Virus record (IMG/VR): IMGVR_UViG_3300021138_000014
Coordinates: 18,375-82,374 of that record
Strand: one strand, 5' to 3'
Source of the DNA: a virus
DNA length: 64,000 nucleotides
Shown here one piece after another: positions 32,530 to 40,067 of this stretch. Below the pieces are notes generated by a model. That model was not told the DNA's origin. It ran no database searches and saw nothing but the letters and a program-made list of their open reading frames with translations. The stretch's first letter is position 1. Each line of letters begins with the position of its first letter. Both the position numbers and the translations under genes were made by a program.

Positions 32530-34053
32530 TTAGGAGACAGTAACGGTGGCGCCACCGTCGAACTGACCGATTTTGATGATTACGAATTCAGCAGGACGCT
32601 GTAGTGCCACGCCAATTTCAATATTAAGCTGACCAGCATCAACCAAAGAGATTGGGTTAAGTTCTGCGTCGCACTTTACAAAGAACGCCGTTGATGGAGT
32701 TGATCCATTAAGACCACCTTGACGCCAGAAGTCTGTTAAGAAACTTGCTACTGTTGCTTCAACTTTACGCCACAACTTTGCGTCGTTAGGCTCAAAGATG
32801 GCAAACTGAGTAAGATCCTTAAGTGCTTTTTCCAAGTAGATAAGTGTGCGACGAACAGGTACATACTTAGCAACTGTTCCTGGAAGCAATGTGCGAGCGC
32901 CCATTACAACTACACCAGAACCTGGAATATAACGAATTGCGTTAACAGGTACGGCCGCTGAGTTCAAGGAATCTAGGTCAGCGTTCTTGATTGGGGCTAC
33001 ACCAATTGTTCCAGCAATTCGAGCCTGAAGACCCGCAGGAGCCTTGAACACGCCACGTGAAGCATCCGTATTCATATAAAGACCAGCAACAGCAGCACCA
33101 TTACCTACAGTTAGGGTCGCTCCAGCAACTGAAGTTGTTGGATCCTTAATGTAAAGGGGTGGGTAATAAACAGCACCGTAATTAGTTGCTGTGTATTGCT
33201 GAGCAAGTGCTATTTGATTTGCAGGTGTGTCGTTGATTCCATCAATAACGACAAACACATCTCCTCGATTTGAAGCATAACTAAGAGCAGAGTTGACATC
33301 TACATAATCAGTTACGCCCGGAATGTTAAGAACCAAAGAGCTGTTAATAATATCCAACTTAGACAAAGCATTTGTAATATCAGATGCTGTAGGCATTGCT
33401 CCACCTGTGTTGTAATCCAAGCCTCCAGCCAAGAAGATATTGCTGGCTGTAACAGGGTTACGAAGGTTAGTAGGTGACAATGGTGCAGAGGAACCATTAT
33501 CAATAGCAACAATATAGTTAGATTGAGAATTAATAACTTGAATAATGTAACGATTATCGGTTGAATCCATGCTTAAATCTGTGTAATACTCAAGAACTGT
33601 TACGGCTGTTCCGATTGTTTGAGCAACTGTAAGGTTTACATACCCTGTTGTAACAGAGTTAGTAATCGTTACAGAAAGGGTATTTCCCCATGCGCCGGGG
33701 TTAGCGGCTTGAATGGTAAGGGTAGTTGCAGGTGATCCATTACGGTCATTAAATGAACGCGTTGCAATTCCTGTGCTGCCGCTTAGTGATGGAGAAACAA
33801 CACGAAGAACGTAGCACTGGCTTCCACCATTTGAGAAAAAGAGTAGTACTGCATAGTGCAAAGTGTTGTTAGTTGTCCAGCCACCGTAAAGTGAAAGGTA
33901 TTGACTCCATGATGTTACAAGAGTCGGAGTTGTTGGACCCTGATAGGTAGCGCCGATGAATGCAGCGACAGACTGTGATGAGGTGCCAGCAACGGATGGA
34001 ATAGGGTTCAGGGTTTCCTGAACGTATACTCCTGGGCGTAAATATGTTGCCAT
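32530..34053 (-). CDS. Tail sheath protein
   Basis: 507 residues. The N-terminal YLRPGVYVQETLNPIPSV then QSVAAFIGATYQGP is the conserved contractile-sheath handshake region. The C-terminal part (AIRYIPGSGVVVMGART then KYVPVRRTLIYLEKALKD and VEATVASFLTDFWRQGGL) is the sheath core domain. It forms the contracting tube, defining a myovirus. AAGGAG precedes the ATG. Confidence 0.93.
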   Translation of the reverse strand: MATYLRPGVYVQETLNPIPSVAGTSSQSVAAFIGATYQGPTTPTLVTSWSQYLSLYGGWTTNNTLHYAVLLFFSNGGSQCYVLRVVSPSLSGSTGIATRSFNDRNGSPATTLTIQAANPGAWGNTLSVTITNSVTTGYVNLTVAQTIGTAVTVLEYYTDLSMDSTDNRYIIQVINSQSNYIVAIDNGSSAPLSPTNLRNPVTASNIFLAGGLDYNTGGAMPTASDITNALSKLDIINSSLVLNIPGVTDYVDVNSALSYASNRGDVFVVIDGINDTPANQIALAQQYTATNYGAVYYPPLYIKDPTTSVAGATLTVGNGAAVAGLYMNTDASRGVFKAPAGLQARIAGTIGVAPIKNADLDSLNSAAVPVNAIRYIPGSGVVVMGARTLLPGTVAKYVPVRRTLIYLEKALKDLTQFAIFEPNDAKLWRKVEATVASFLTDFWRQGGLNGSTPSTAFFVKCDAELNPISLVDAGQLNIEIGVALQRPAEFVIIKIGQFDGGATVTVS

Positions 34054-34085
34054 AAGTTAATCTCCTTGGTAGATGTTAAATTGAA

Positions 34086-34718
34086 TTACAACGACTGTAA
34101 GCCCGAGGGGATATCCCCATTATTGATAATGTTGACCTGTTCGACTGGCGAACTGGCGTCTGCAACTTGTGCAGGAGTCATTTCGCTCATCACTCTAACG
34201 CTGAAGACGTTTTGAAATACTCGTCTCCCATCCTCGATACGGTCGCGCTTGACGAACCCTTCGAGAAACATATGTCGGACAACGGTTGTTCCGTCGCCAT
34301 TAGCACTCGGGATAGGTAGGAACCCATACTTACCCGGGATCTTTTCATTTAAAACTGAGTAGATGATTGCACGATCGTGGCGTGGGTGACGTGAATAAGA
34401 AGTTAGTTGATAAAATAAATCATAAACAACAGGAGCGTAATACTCGTAAGTTGTAGATCCGTCAGATACAACTGTTCCACGGTTAGTGTCATCTATCCAC
34501 ATACCCGAACTTTGACGATCAGTAGCTTGCTTAATGTCATAAAGTTCCATAACCATGTATGGGTAATCTTGTGTACGAAGCTCTACGTCTGGGTATCCGT
34601 AGTAAACCTTTAATGGTCGTTGAGCTGATCCAAAATCAGATATTGTAATACCCTGCATTAAAGTCTTAAGTGCCTTATCCTCGGCAAAAATAAAGGCGTT
34701 ATCAAGATTAGTTGTCAT
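34086..34718 (-). CDS. Tail terminator/neck protein candidate
   Basis: 210 residues, beta-rich with MVMELYDIKQATDRQ and VVYDLFYQLTSYSRHPRHDR then ENGR-type basic part (DRIEDGRRVFQNVFSV). It precedes the sheath gene in minus-strand order, the position of tail completion proteins (gp15/gpR-type). Sequence support is weak, so this is a context call. Confidence 0.55.
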   Translation of the reverse strand: MTTNLDNAFIFAEDKALKTLMQGITISDFGSAQRPLKVYYGYPDVELRTQDYPYMVMELYDIKQATDRQSSGMWIDDTNRGTVVSDGSTTYEYYAPVVYDLFYQLTSYSRHPRHDRAIIYSVLNEKIPGKYGFLPIPSANGDGTTVVRHMFLEGFVKRDRIEDGRRVFQNVFSVRVMSEMTPAQVADASSPVEQVNIINNGDIPSGLQSL

Positions 34719-35029
34719 GGCAAGATCCCCGTATCAAAGAGATGATTAATAGCGGCCTCGGCAATAGAATCAGCAAGCGCTGCCTGAGAACCAGAAATGA
34801 AAGGGCGTATTACAGAATTAGGTGAAACGTCTTTGTTGCCGTACTCGACGTCAAATATGTCACCCTCTTGCTCTTCTTGATAAGAGATCATGACTTTGCC
34901 ATCTTTTGCAACAACATCAATTTCATGATGCCAGCCTTTAGCCATGGCAGACTGTTTTAGTTTTGGATCAAGTTTATCTGCGGCTTGTTTTGCGGCCGCT
35001 GGTGCTAGTGAAGCAAAGTCAGTTGACAT
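34715..35029 (-). CDS. Neck or head-tail connector protein
   Basis: 104 residues from ATG 35029 (MSTDFASLAPAA), preceded by GGAGGAG at 8 bases. The central DIFDVEYGNKDVSPNSVIRP is a recurring segment of small neck proteins located between capsid and tail genes. It overlaps the tail completion gene by 4 bases. An upstream 24-codon frame (35019-35093) overlaps the start. Confidence 0.6.
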   Translation of the reverse strand: MSTDFASLAPAAAKQAADKLDPKLKQSAMAKGWHHEIDVVAKDGKVMISYQEEQEGDIFDVEYGNKDVSPNSVIRPFISGSQAALADSIAEAAINHLFDTGILP

Positions 35030-35093
35030 ATGTGACTCCTCCTGCGGCAATGCATGCTAAATGACCTTGTGACTTACGCAAGGTAGCAGACAT
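35019..35093 (-). CDS. Possible 24-residue upstream ORF
   Basis: ATG 35093 is preceded by GAAAGGAG at good spacing and opens 24 codons that end in TGA at 35019, overlapping the start of the neck gene in another frame. The peptide begins MSATLRKSQGHLACIAAGG. The ribosome-binding GGAG can pair with CTCC across a GAAA loop. It might be a leader peptide coupling or throttling translation of the neck gene; it may also be chance. Confidence 0.3.
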   Translation of the reverse strand: MSATLRKSQGHLACIAAGGVTYVN

Positions 35094-35176
35094 CGCAAAG
35101 GCTCCTTTCGGAGTGGCAGGTACTTCTAGCAAGGGTGGTGCTTTGCCCCCCGCATGGGGACACTACAAGGGTAAAT

Positions 35177-35200
35177 GAAAAAGCCCCCTTGCGGGGGCTA
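35177..35200 (-). terminator. Intrinsic terminator between Lys-rich ORF and neck genes
   Basis: On the minus strand AGCCCCC pairs with GGGGGCT around GCAA, followed by TTTTTC. A strong hairpin plus T-run just after the stop at 35206 ends the upstream transcript. The following gap (35030-35176) therefore probably holds a promoter for the neck-tail operon, but no clear boxes were found. Confidence 0.88.
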
Positions 35201-35205
35201 AGTCA

Positions 35206-35397
35206 TTACTTCTTTTTGATCTTCTTGGCTAATGCCGCATCTTTTTTGGCATCTTCTTTAGCAGATGGCTTTTTTGCATCCATCTTCTTATCTTCTTTTT
35301 TAAATGCTTCTTTTTGCTTAGGGGACATACCTTTCATAAATTTTTGATCGGCTTTTTCGTCCTCTTTCTTAGTAAGTTTTTTCTTGTGGTGCGTCAA
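35206..35397 (-). CDS. Lys-rich small basic protein
   Basis: About 63 residues, starting at a TTG (35397) that follows TAAG of the upstream gene, with AAGAAG as weak binding site; a longer GTG-started frame runs through that gene and is less likely. More than a third of the residues are Lys (DKKMDAKKPSAKEDAKKDA), with Glu and Asp, so it is disordered and strongly charged. Such proteins may pack DNA or scaffold assembly. No known family. Confidence 0.5.
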   Translation of the reverse strand: MTHHKKKLTKKEDEKADQKFMKGMSPKQKEAFKKEDKKMDAKKPSAKEDAKKDAALAKKIKKK

Positions 35398-35398
35398 C

Positions 35399-35533
35399 TT
35401 ACTTCTTCTTTCCCATTTTCTTAAGGCCAGCAGCTGGCTTAGCAGCACCCTTCATATTTGCTGGTGCAGACTTCTTACCCTTGCCGTATCCAGCTTCGCC
35501 TTTTTTCTTATTGCAACCGCATGACATGCACAT
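35399..35533 (-). CDS. Small Cys/Lys-rich protein
   Basis: 44 residues from ATG 35533 (AAAGG 7 bases upstream). Begins MCMSCGCNKKKGEAGYGKG, with three cysteines in CxxCxC-like spacing that could hold a metal, then a Lys/Ala-rich tail ending LKKMGKKK. Tiny proteins of this kind are recurrent in actinophage structural regions. Confidence 0.6.
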   Translation of the reverse strand: MCMSCGCNKKKGEAGYGKGKKSAPANMKGAAKPAAGLKKMGKKK

Positions 35534-35546
35534 AGTATTGCCTTTC

Positions 35547-35816
35547 TTAGTTAATAAGCCCCGTAGTATTGTTACGGATCGCTTCGAGTGGATTTAGATC
35601 AGCTTCTGTAGGGGCATCTGCTTTAAGGTCTTCAAGTTCCTGTTCAGCCTTCTTGCCCGCTTCAATAGTTGGTTCGACTTCGGCAGCTAGTTTATCAGCA
35701 GCTTCCATCTGTGCGAGGCGTGCTGCCTCAAGTTCAGGATCCGCACCTAGTAGTTCAAAATGGATGTGATCATGACTAGGAGTTGTTTCACCCTCAATAG
35801 GTAGTAGATCTGACAT
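35547..35816 (-). CDS. Acidic helical hypothetical protein
   Basis: 89 residues. After SHDHIHFELLGADPELEAAR comes a long Glu/Ala-rich helix that should form a coiled coil. It follows the DUF3008-like gene in TAATG overlap (start at 35816). Position between capsid-adjacent and neck genes suggests a virion or assembly protein. No known family. Confidence 0.5.
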   Translation of the reverse strand: MSDLLPIEGETTPSHDHIHFELLGADPELEAARLAQMEAADKLAAEVEPTIEAGKKAEQELEDLKADAPTEADLNPLEAIRNNTTGLIN

Positions 35817-35950
35817 TACTTTTTCTTCGCTTTCTTCTTGACCTTAGGGGGGAGTTTCTTTCCTTTGGGAGTTTTATTCTCCCACTCTTTTACCATCTCT
35901 GGGTGCTGTGAGTACATAAATTGTCTCTGGGCTTGGGACTTAAACGGCAT
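35816..35950 (-). CDS. DUF3008-like small basic protein
   Basis: 44 residues from ATG 35950. Its opening MPFKSQAQRQFMYSQHPEM and WENKTPKGKKLP match a small, very widespread phage protein often written 'MPFRSKAQRRFMYAKHPE'. Function is not known. Start and stop make TAATG overlaps with both neighbours, so it is co-translated with them. Confidence 0.75.
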   Translation of the reverse strand: MPFKSQAQRQFMYSQHPEMVKEWENKTPKGKKLPPKVKKKAKKK

Positions 35951-36459
35951 TATCCAACACTCCAGATGCTTAAGTTTACACTTGCTGTTTCAGGTCTGGC
36001 TGGGTTGGTTCCGGCAGCCGTATTAAGTAATTGAGGATAGGTATTAGTCGATGCCCACCAATAAAGTTGGATGTAGTCGCCAGCATTAAAGACAGCAATG
36101 TCTTGCATGCTTGCTAGGTTTTGTGCACCAGAAACTGCCAAGCTATATGTATATGAAGAGACAGTTGCGTTGTTTCCATTTACCGCATACCAAAATGTAA
36201 AGTTAGTTCCACCGCCACCACCATTAAGAAACATCTGGGCGTCTAAATTTATAGCGTATGCCCCAGCATTAGCAACGATGATTTTTCCACTTAATGCAGA
36301 TGTTCCCCCAGAAATGCCTTTTGCAACGTCTGTTGTATTAAACGTAATAAGGTTTGCTGTAGAAGTTCCACCAGTAGTTTGAGTAGTTGTATCGTAAAAC
36401 TCACCATAGTAAAGAACGGCTGGTGCATTGTTACTAATGTTATTTACTTTAATGCTCAT
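35950..36459 (-). CDS. Jelly-roll/C1q-like virion protein
   Basis: 169 residues, beta-rich: IIVANAGAYAINLDAQMFL, TNFTFWYAVNGN and DIAVFNAGDYIQLYWWAST are typical of the TNF/C1q-type fold used in phage decoration and fibre-head proteins. It lies in the structural region, with TAATG overlap downstream. Likely a capsid decoration or fibre knob trimer. Confidence 0.6.
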   Translation of the reverse strand: MSIKVNNISNNAPAVLYYGEFYDTTTQTTGGTSTANLITFNTTDVAKGISGGTSALSGKIIVANAGAYAINLDAQMFLNGGGGGTNFTFWYAVNGNNATVSSYTYSLAVSGAQNLASMQDIAVFNAGDYIQLYWWASTNTYPQLLNTAAGTNPARPETASVNLSIWSVG

Positions 36460-36767
36460 GCTGTTGTTACCATCAGTACAGCAACATTTGAAGACCCAGT
36501 TGAGATAGCGTATAACGCTGAACTTTGGCTTAGGCTATCGATAGTTACAGAAGATCCAGCAATAAGTTTCACTCCGTAAGAGGAGGAGGTCACTGTTGAT
36601 GCTCCCAAATAAACGGTAGCTGAAGGATCAACATTTTGCACGGATATAGTTCCGTATGCCCAAGTAGGATTTTTTTCTCCTGTTACGGAATCAGTAATAG
36701 TTGGATCTACGTTAAGTTGTACTGCTGTTGAACTGTTAAGCGCAACAACTGAATGGGTGAGTGCCAT
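36456..36767 (-). CDS. Small beta virion protein
   Basis: 103 residues with alternating short strands and Ser/Thr/Val-rich composition (SVTIDSLSQSSALYAIS, NVAVLMVTTA). It recalls small capsid-decoration or head-fibre proteins. The gene overlaps the C1q-like gene by 4 bases. No catalytic motif. Confidence 0.55.
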   Translation of the reverse strand: MALTHSVVALNSSTAVQLNVDPTITDSVTGEKNPTWAYGTISVQNVDPSATVYLGASTVTSSSYGVKLIAGSSVTIDSLSQSSALYAISTGSSNVAVLMVTTA

Positions 36768-36775
36768 TTGTCTCC

Positions 36776-37336
36776 TTAGTTATTATGTTCTGGAAGTAGG
36801 TCATTTGTAAGAGGCGCCTGACTGTACAACCCAGCGTACTGCTGGAACTGCGGATCATTAACCATTTCTTCACTCATTACCTGAATACATTCAACAGACA
36901 AGAGCGCATATCGATCTTTAACAATTCCCCGTTGTTGAACCTTGATAGGTCTCCATATCTGATTCAACCACTCTATTCTCCCACGACCTTCTAATTGTGG
37001 GTTGCCAACTACATTTGGCATTATTCTTTCTACTTGCTCAGCGTCTAGGGTAAGGTGCAAGGTGTTCCCTGCATAGAAACCACGCTCAGACATATCGATT
37101 TCGCCCTGTGTAATAACGGCTCGGACAACAGGTAGATCGAACGGACCAAGCCACATACGACCGCCCGTGGCAGCGCCTACGTCATAGACTGGATCTTCTA
37201 CTGTATGTACGGGATCAAAGACCCACCATTTTGCGAGCGTTCCTGCTGGGCTTTGCACGTCTGAAGCAATGCCATCAAGAATAGCGTTAGTTTCAAAGTC
37301 GGAGTCGAAGCGACCGCCGGGGTTATAAGCTCGCAC
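36776..37336 (-). CDS. Head-tail connector-like protein
   Basis: 186 residues starting MRAYNPGGRFDSDFETNAIL with WWVFDP, then a beta-rich centre with AGNTLHLTLDAEQVERIMPN and WLNQIWRPIKVQQRG. Position between the small beta proteins and the glycosyltransferase, and length, fit a neck/adaptor protein. The call is context-based. Confidence 0.5.
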   Translation of the reverse strand: MRAYNPGGRFDSDFETNAILDGIASDVQSPAGTLAKWWVFDPVHTVEDPVYDVGAATGGRMWLGPFDLPVVRAVITQGEIDMSERGFYAGNTLHLTLDAEQVERIMPNVVGNPQLEGRGRIEWLNQIWRPIKVQQRGIVKDRYALLSVECIQVMSEEMVNDPQFQQYAGLYSQAPLTNDLLPEHNN

Positions 37337-37344
37337 AACGCCTC

Positions 37345-38388
37345 CTACATACGATTATAAAATACAAGGTTACTCTGTAAACGAGCGTCTGAACTGTCAA
37401 GCGCTGAGGCTTTTTGCCCGTACTCTAGTGCTTTGTCTTTAATACCTAAGTTGTACGCAGCAATTGCCGCTAAATCCCACGGCCAAAAGTTCCAAGCCCA
37501 TGGCTCATTAAGATACTCCAAAGGTTTTTCTGTAATTGCCAACGCCTTTTCCGCGTATTCCAAAACCTTATCCCAAGATTGCTCTTTGTAATAGTAGTTA
37601 GCAAGTTCAACAAGAGGCTCACGAAGTCGGGGGCACTCTTCATGCGCTTTTACTAGCCACTGAACTCGTTCATCTCCAGCACAGCAGTTAGCCATATTCC
37701 TATAAGCCGCAGATCTTTCAGCATCCCATGTAGCGGTAGGTAGAGCCAAGAAATTTTTAAACGCCTCTTTTGCTTTGTCATATTGCTGGTGAAAGAACAA
37801 CTCCCGCGCGTAATAGTAGGCATTACGATCACCCATAGGATCTTCCTCTACAGCCAAAGCAAGCAGTGGTAAATATTGACCACGAGACTTCGTGTTATCT
37901 GGGTGATGGTGAATTTCAAGTGCTAGTTGCTCTTGCGTCTCCTGAATACGATCTGGGTAAAGGCTTTCATGAACAGGGTGGCGCCAACGGTAATTATGTC
38001 GCTTATGAATATGATCCCCAGCAAATTGAACTCCGGGCTTACCATTAGGCTGCCAACTCCATGTATAAAGATAACGGGGACGAGTAGTAGTGGCGGTCTC
38101 CATGATAGGGCGCCAGCCGGGCATAAGCATTTCGTCCATGTCTACAGAAATACAATAGTCAATATCATCTGGGAGAAGTGCTAAGGCAGTGTTGCGGGCG
38201 TCGTCAAACCGCCACGGCTTTATAGAAATAGAGACGACATTAATACCTAAGGCTTTTGCTTTTTCCACGGTGTTATCGGTGGATCCAGTATCAGCAATAA
38301 GTAGGTAATCGGCTTCTTTATTAGCGTTGTACCAACGCTCTACAAACTGCTCCTCATTTAGAGCGATTGTATAAACAGCAATTTTCAC
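37345..38388 (-). CDS. GT2 glycosyltransferase with TPR tail
   Basis: 347 residues. GT-A fold signatures: ALNEEQFVERW (9-19), ADTGSTDNT (32-40) and the metal-binding SVDMDEML (81-88), with RHPVHESLYP in the acceptor region. The second half is made of TPR-like helix pairs (YYYARELFFHQQYDKAKEAF, NYYYKEQSWDKVLEYAEKAL). GT2-TPR enzymes transfer sugars to proteins, and its position inside the fibre region suggests glycosylation of virion fibres. Alternatively it could modify host surface or phage DNA. Confidence 0.83.
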   Translation of the reverse strand: MKIAVYTIALNEEQFVERWYNANKEADYLLIADTGSTDNTVEKAKALGINVVSISIKPWRFDDARNTALALLPDDIDYCISVDMDEMLMPGWRPIMETATTTRPRYLYTWSWQPNGKPGVQFAGDHIHKRHNYRWRHPVHESLYPDRIQETQEQLALEIHHHPDNTKSRGQYLPLLALAVEEDPMGDRNAYYYARELFFHQQYDKAKEAFKNFLALPTATWDAERSAAYRNMANCCAGDERVQWLVKAHEECPRLREPLVELANYYYKEQSWDKVLEYAEKALAITEKPLEYLNEPWAWNFWPWDLAAIAAYNLGIKDKALEYGQKASALDSSDARLQSNLVFYNRM

Positions 38389-38405
38389 TTGCTAAGTATA
38401 GAGGA

Positions 38406-38831
38406 TTATGCTCCAGCTAAAGATGTCATGATCTGGCGACCGTAGATTGTGATGCCAGAGTCTGGAGTGTAGAACTGATAAATGCTACGAGCATTACCTG
38501 TGGCTTGAGTTGGGGCAACTCCGCCTGGCCATGAGATACCTGTCCATGTCACTGTATATGTAGATGGGTTAGATATTTCTGCGTACCAGATGTGACCGTA
38601 CTTTGTAGAAAATGAACTTGCTGCGTTCCAAGAAAGGGTAGCATTACCCGATAGTACGTACTTGGCGTAGCCACTGCCCGAGGTCAAAGATCCAATAACG
38701 TTAGCCATAGGCGCAACCAAGGCAACAGTTCCTGTTATGTTTGACTGCAGGGAACCGTAATAGGTGATTCCAGCATTAATATATGCTGAGGAGTTCTTCT
38801 GAAGTACTCCGGGATATTCTGTAATTGGCAT
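38406..38831 (-). CDS. Beta-rich virion protein, paralogue 1 of 3
   Basis: 141 residues from ATG 38831 (TAATG overlap with upstream stop). It ends with WPGGVAPT ... IYQFYTPDSGITIYGRQ, matching the endings of the next two upstream genes (WDGGTPTW ... VNVKGRVW and WDGGTAPT ... INGKLLY). Shared strand pattern and shared 'TWxVEI' segment show gene triplication. Likely fibre knobs or decoration proteins. Confidence 0.6.
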   Translation of the reverse strand: MPITEYPGVLQKNSSAYINAGITYYGSLQSNITGTVALVAPMANVIGSLTSGSGYAKYVLSGNATLSWNAASSFSTKYGHIWYAEISNPSTYTVTWTGISWPGGVAPTQATGNARSIYQFYTPDSGITIYGRQIMTSLAGA

Positions 38832-39292
38832 TAGTTTTGCACCCAAACTCTTCCTTTTACGTTAACACCATCGACTGTATAAAATTGAAAAACGTTATAG
38901 TTATTAGTCCAAGTAGGGGTTCCGCCATCCCAGATGACAACACCTGTTCCCCCACCAAAGGCTAAAGTTACAGCAAAATTTAATTGTTGCGCTGCGGTAA
39001 AAGATCCAAATATTGATGAGTTAGGTATGTATTCAACAAACCATGTATATCCATGGGTTGCAGTAGTGTTGCCGTTAGAAAGCGTCTGTGGACCAACAAA
39101 GTTTGTGTTGAGATCAAAGTTAAGGGTAACCTGAGTAGAAGGTTGGTACACCTTAATTGTAGGTGTAGCAATAGGGTTAGCCGTTTGGTTAGTCGACGGA
39201 GACGTGATCAATAGTTTATTACTAGCCGCAGACGCGTTTGTATAAGCAAGCGTTGCAGGCTTAATGATATCTGGTACAGATGATAGAGTCAC
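38831..39292 (-). CDS. Beta-rich virion protein, paralogue 2 of 3
   Basis: 153 residues. A Thr/Asn-rich N-terminus is followed by YTWFVEYIPNSSIFGSF and VIWDGGTPTW then FYTVDGVNVKGRVW, aligning with the proteins at 38406 and 39301. It is the longest of the three and contains an insertion in the middle. Probably a fibre-tip or decoration variant. Confidence 0.6.
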   Translation of the reverse strand: MTLSSVPDIIKPATLAYTNASAASNKLLITSPSTNQTANPIATPTIKVYQPSTQVTLNFDLNTNFVGPQTLSNGNTTATHGYTWFVEYIPNSSIFGSFTAAQQLNFAVTLAFGGGTGVVIWDGGTPTWTNNYNVFQFYTVDGVNVKGRVWVQN

Positions 39293-39300
39293 GGTACTCC

Positions 39301-39723
39301 TTAGGAAACTAGGTTAGCGTAAAGTAGTTTACCGTTAATGGTTGTGCCATCAAAGCTAGTAAACATAATGGTGCTCTTACCGGATGCGGTAGAGACTAGT
39401 GTAGGAGCGGTTCCACCATCCCAAGTAACACCGCTAAATGTCACAGTGTAAGTAGCTCCCTGCTGGATTTCTACATACCAGATGGTTGGCTGGTACATAA
39501 CAACTCCGTATGGATCTGTAAATGTTCCAGGAAGACCTGTAAAAGAAACAGTGACGTTTCTTGTTAACTGGTTGATCTGAGCAATTCCACCATTAGTTGG
39601 ATTAATGGTTAGGGTAGTTACGCCATTAGCGTATGACAACGTCTGTACTCTTGTTGCTTGTGCGGAGTTAATTGCATAATCATTAGATTGCTCGAGCAAC
39701 TGCGGGACAGATGAAATGGCCAT
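39301..39723 (-). CDS. Beta-rich virion protein, paralogue 3 of 3
   Basis: 140 residues with IWYVEIQQGATYTVTFSGVT and WDGGTAPT, then FTSFDGTTINGKLLY. It aligns with the two genes downstream, all beginning with a short polar helix (SSVPQLLEQSNDY). Three tandem copies suggest duplication with divergence in exposed loops, as for host-range knobs. Confidence 0.6.
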   Translation of the reverse strand: MAISSVPQLLEQSNDYAINSAQATRVQTLSYANGVTTLTINPTNGGIAQINQLTRNVTVSFTGLPGTFTDPYGVVMYQPTIWYVEIQQGATYTVTFSGVTWDGGTAPTLVSTASGKSTIMFTSFDGTTINGKLLYANLVS

Positions 39724-39725
39724 TG

Positions 39726-40046
39726 TTAGTTCTTTCCGCTAAATAATGCTTTTAAACCAGAAGGCTTATCTTCAATTTCTTTGGTAGATGCTATTTCTTC
39801 AGCCTCAATGACGTCTTCATCAGAGGGGTTAAATCCAACACCATTCCAATTAGCTGCGGCTCCACCAAGATCCGCTGGCTGGAACACGCCATTAATGCGC
39901 TTCCACCCAATGCTTGGCTGAGGACGGAAGTTGGTGGTCTCGACAATCTCATAGAGACTGCCGAGTACACCAATATCTTCTGCCTTATCCGCCACAAGAT
40001 GGTGCTGAACAACACCATTGTTATCAACAAGAGCGAATTTAGCCAT
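39726..40046 (-). CDS. Hypothetical virion-associated protein
   Basis: 106 residues. The first part (KFALVDNNGVVQHHLVADKA) and PSIGWKRINGVF form short strands found in many phage fibre-associated small proteins; the tail is acidic (EEIASTKEIEDKP). It lies directly downstream of the glycine-rich adhesin, so a fibre chaperone or tip role is possible. No confident family. Confidence 0.5.
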   Translation of the reverse strand: MAKFALVDNNGVVQHHLVADKAEDIGVLGSLYEIVETTNFRPQPSIGWKRINGVFQPADLGGAAANWNGVGFNPSDEDVIEAEEIASTKEIEDKPSGLKALFSGKN

Positions 40047-40067
40047 TTGTTATATCTCCTAGTATTT

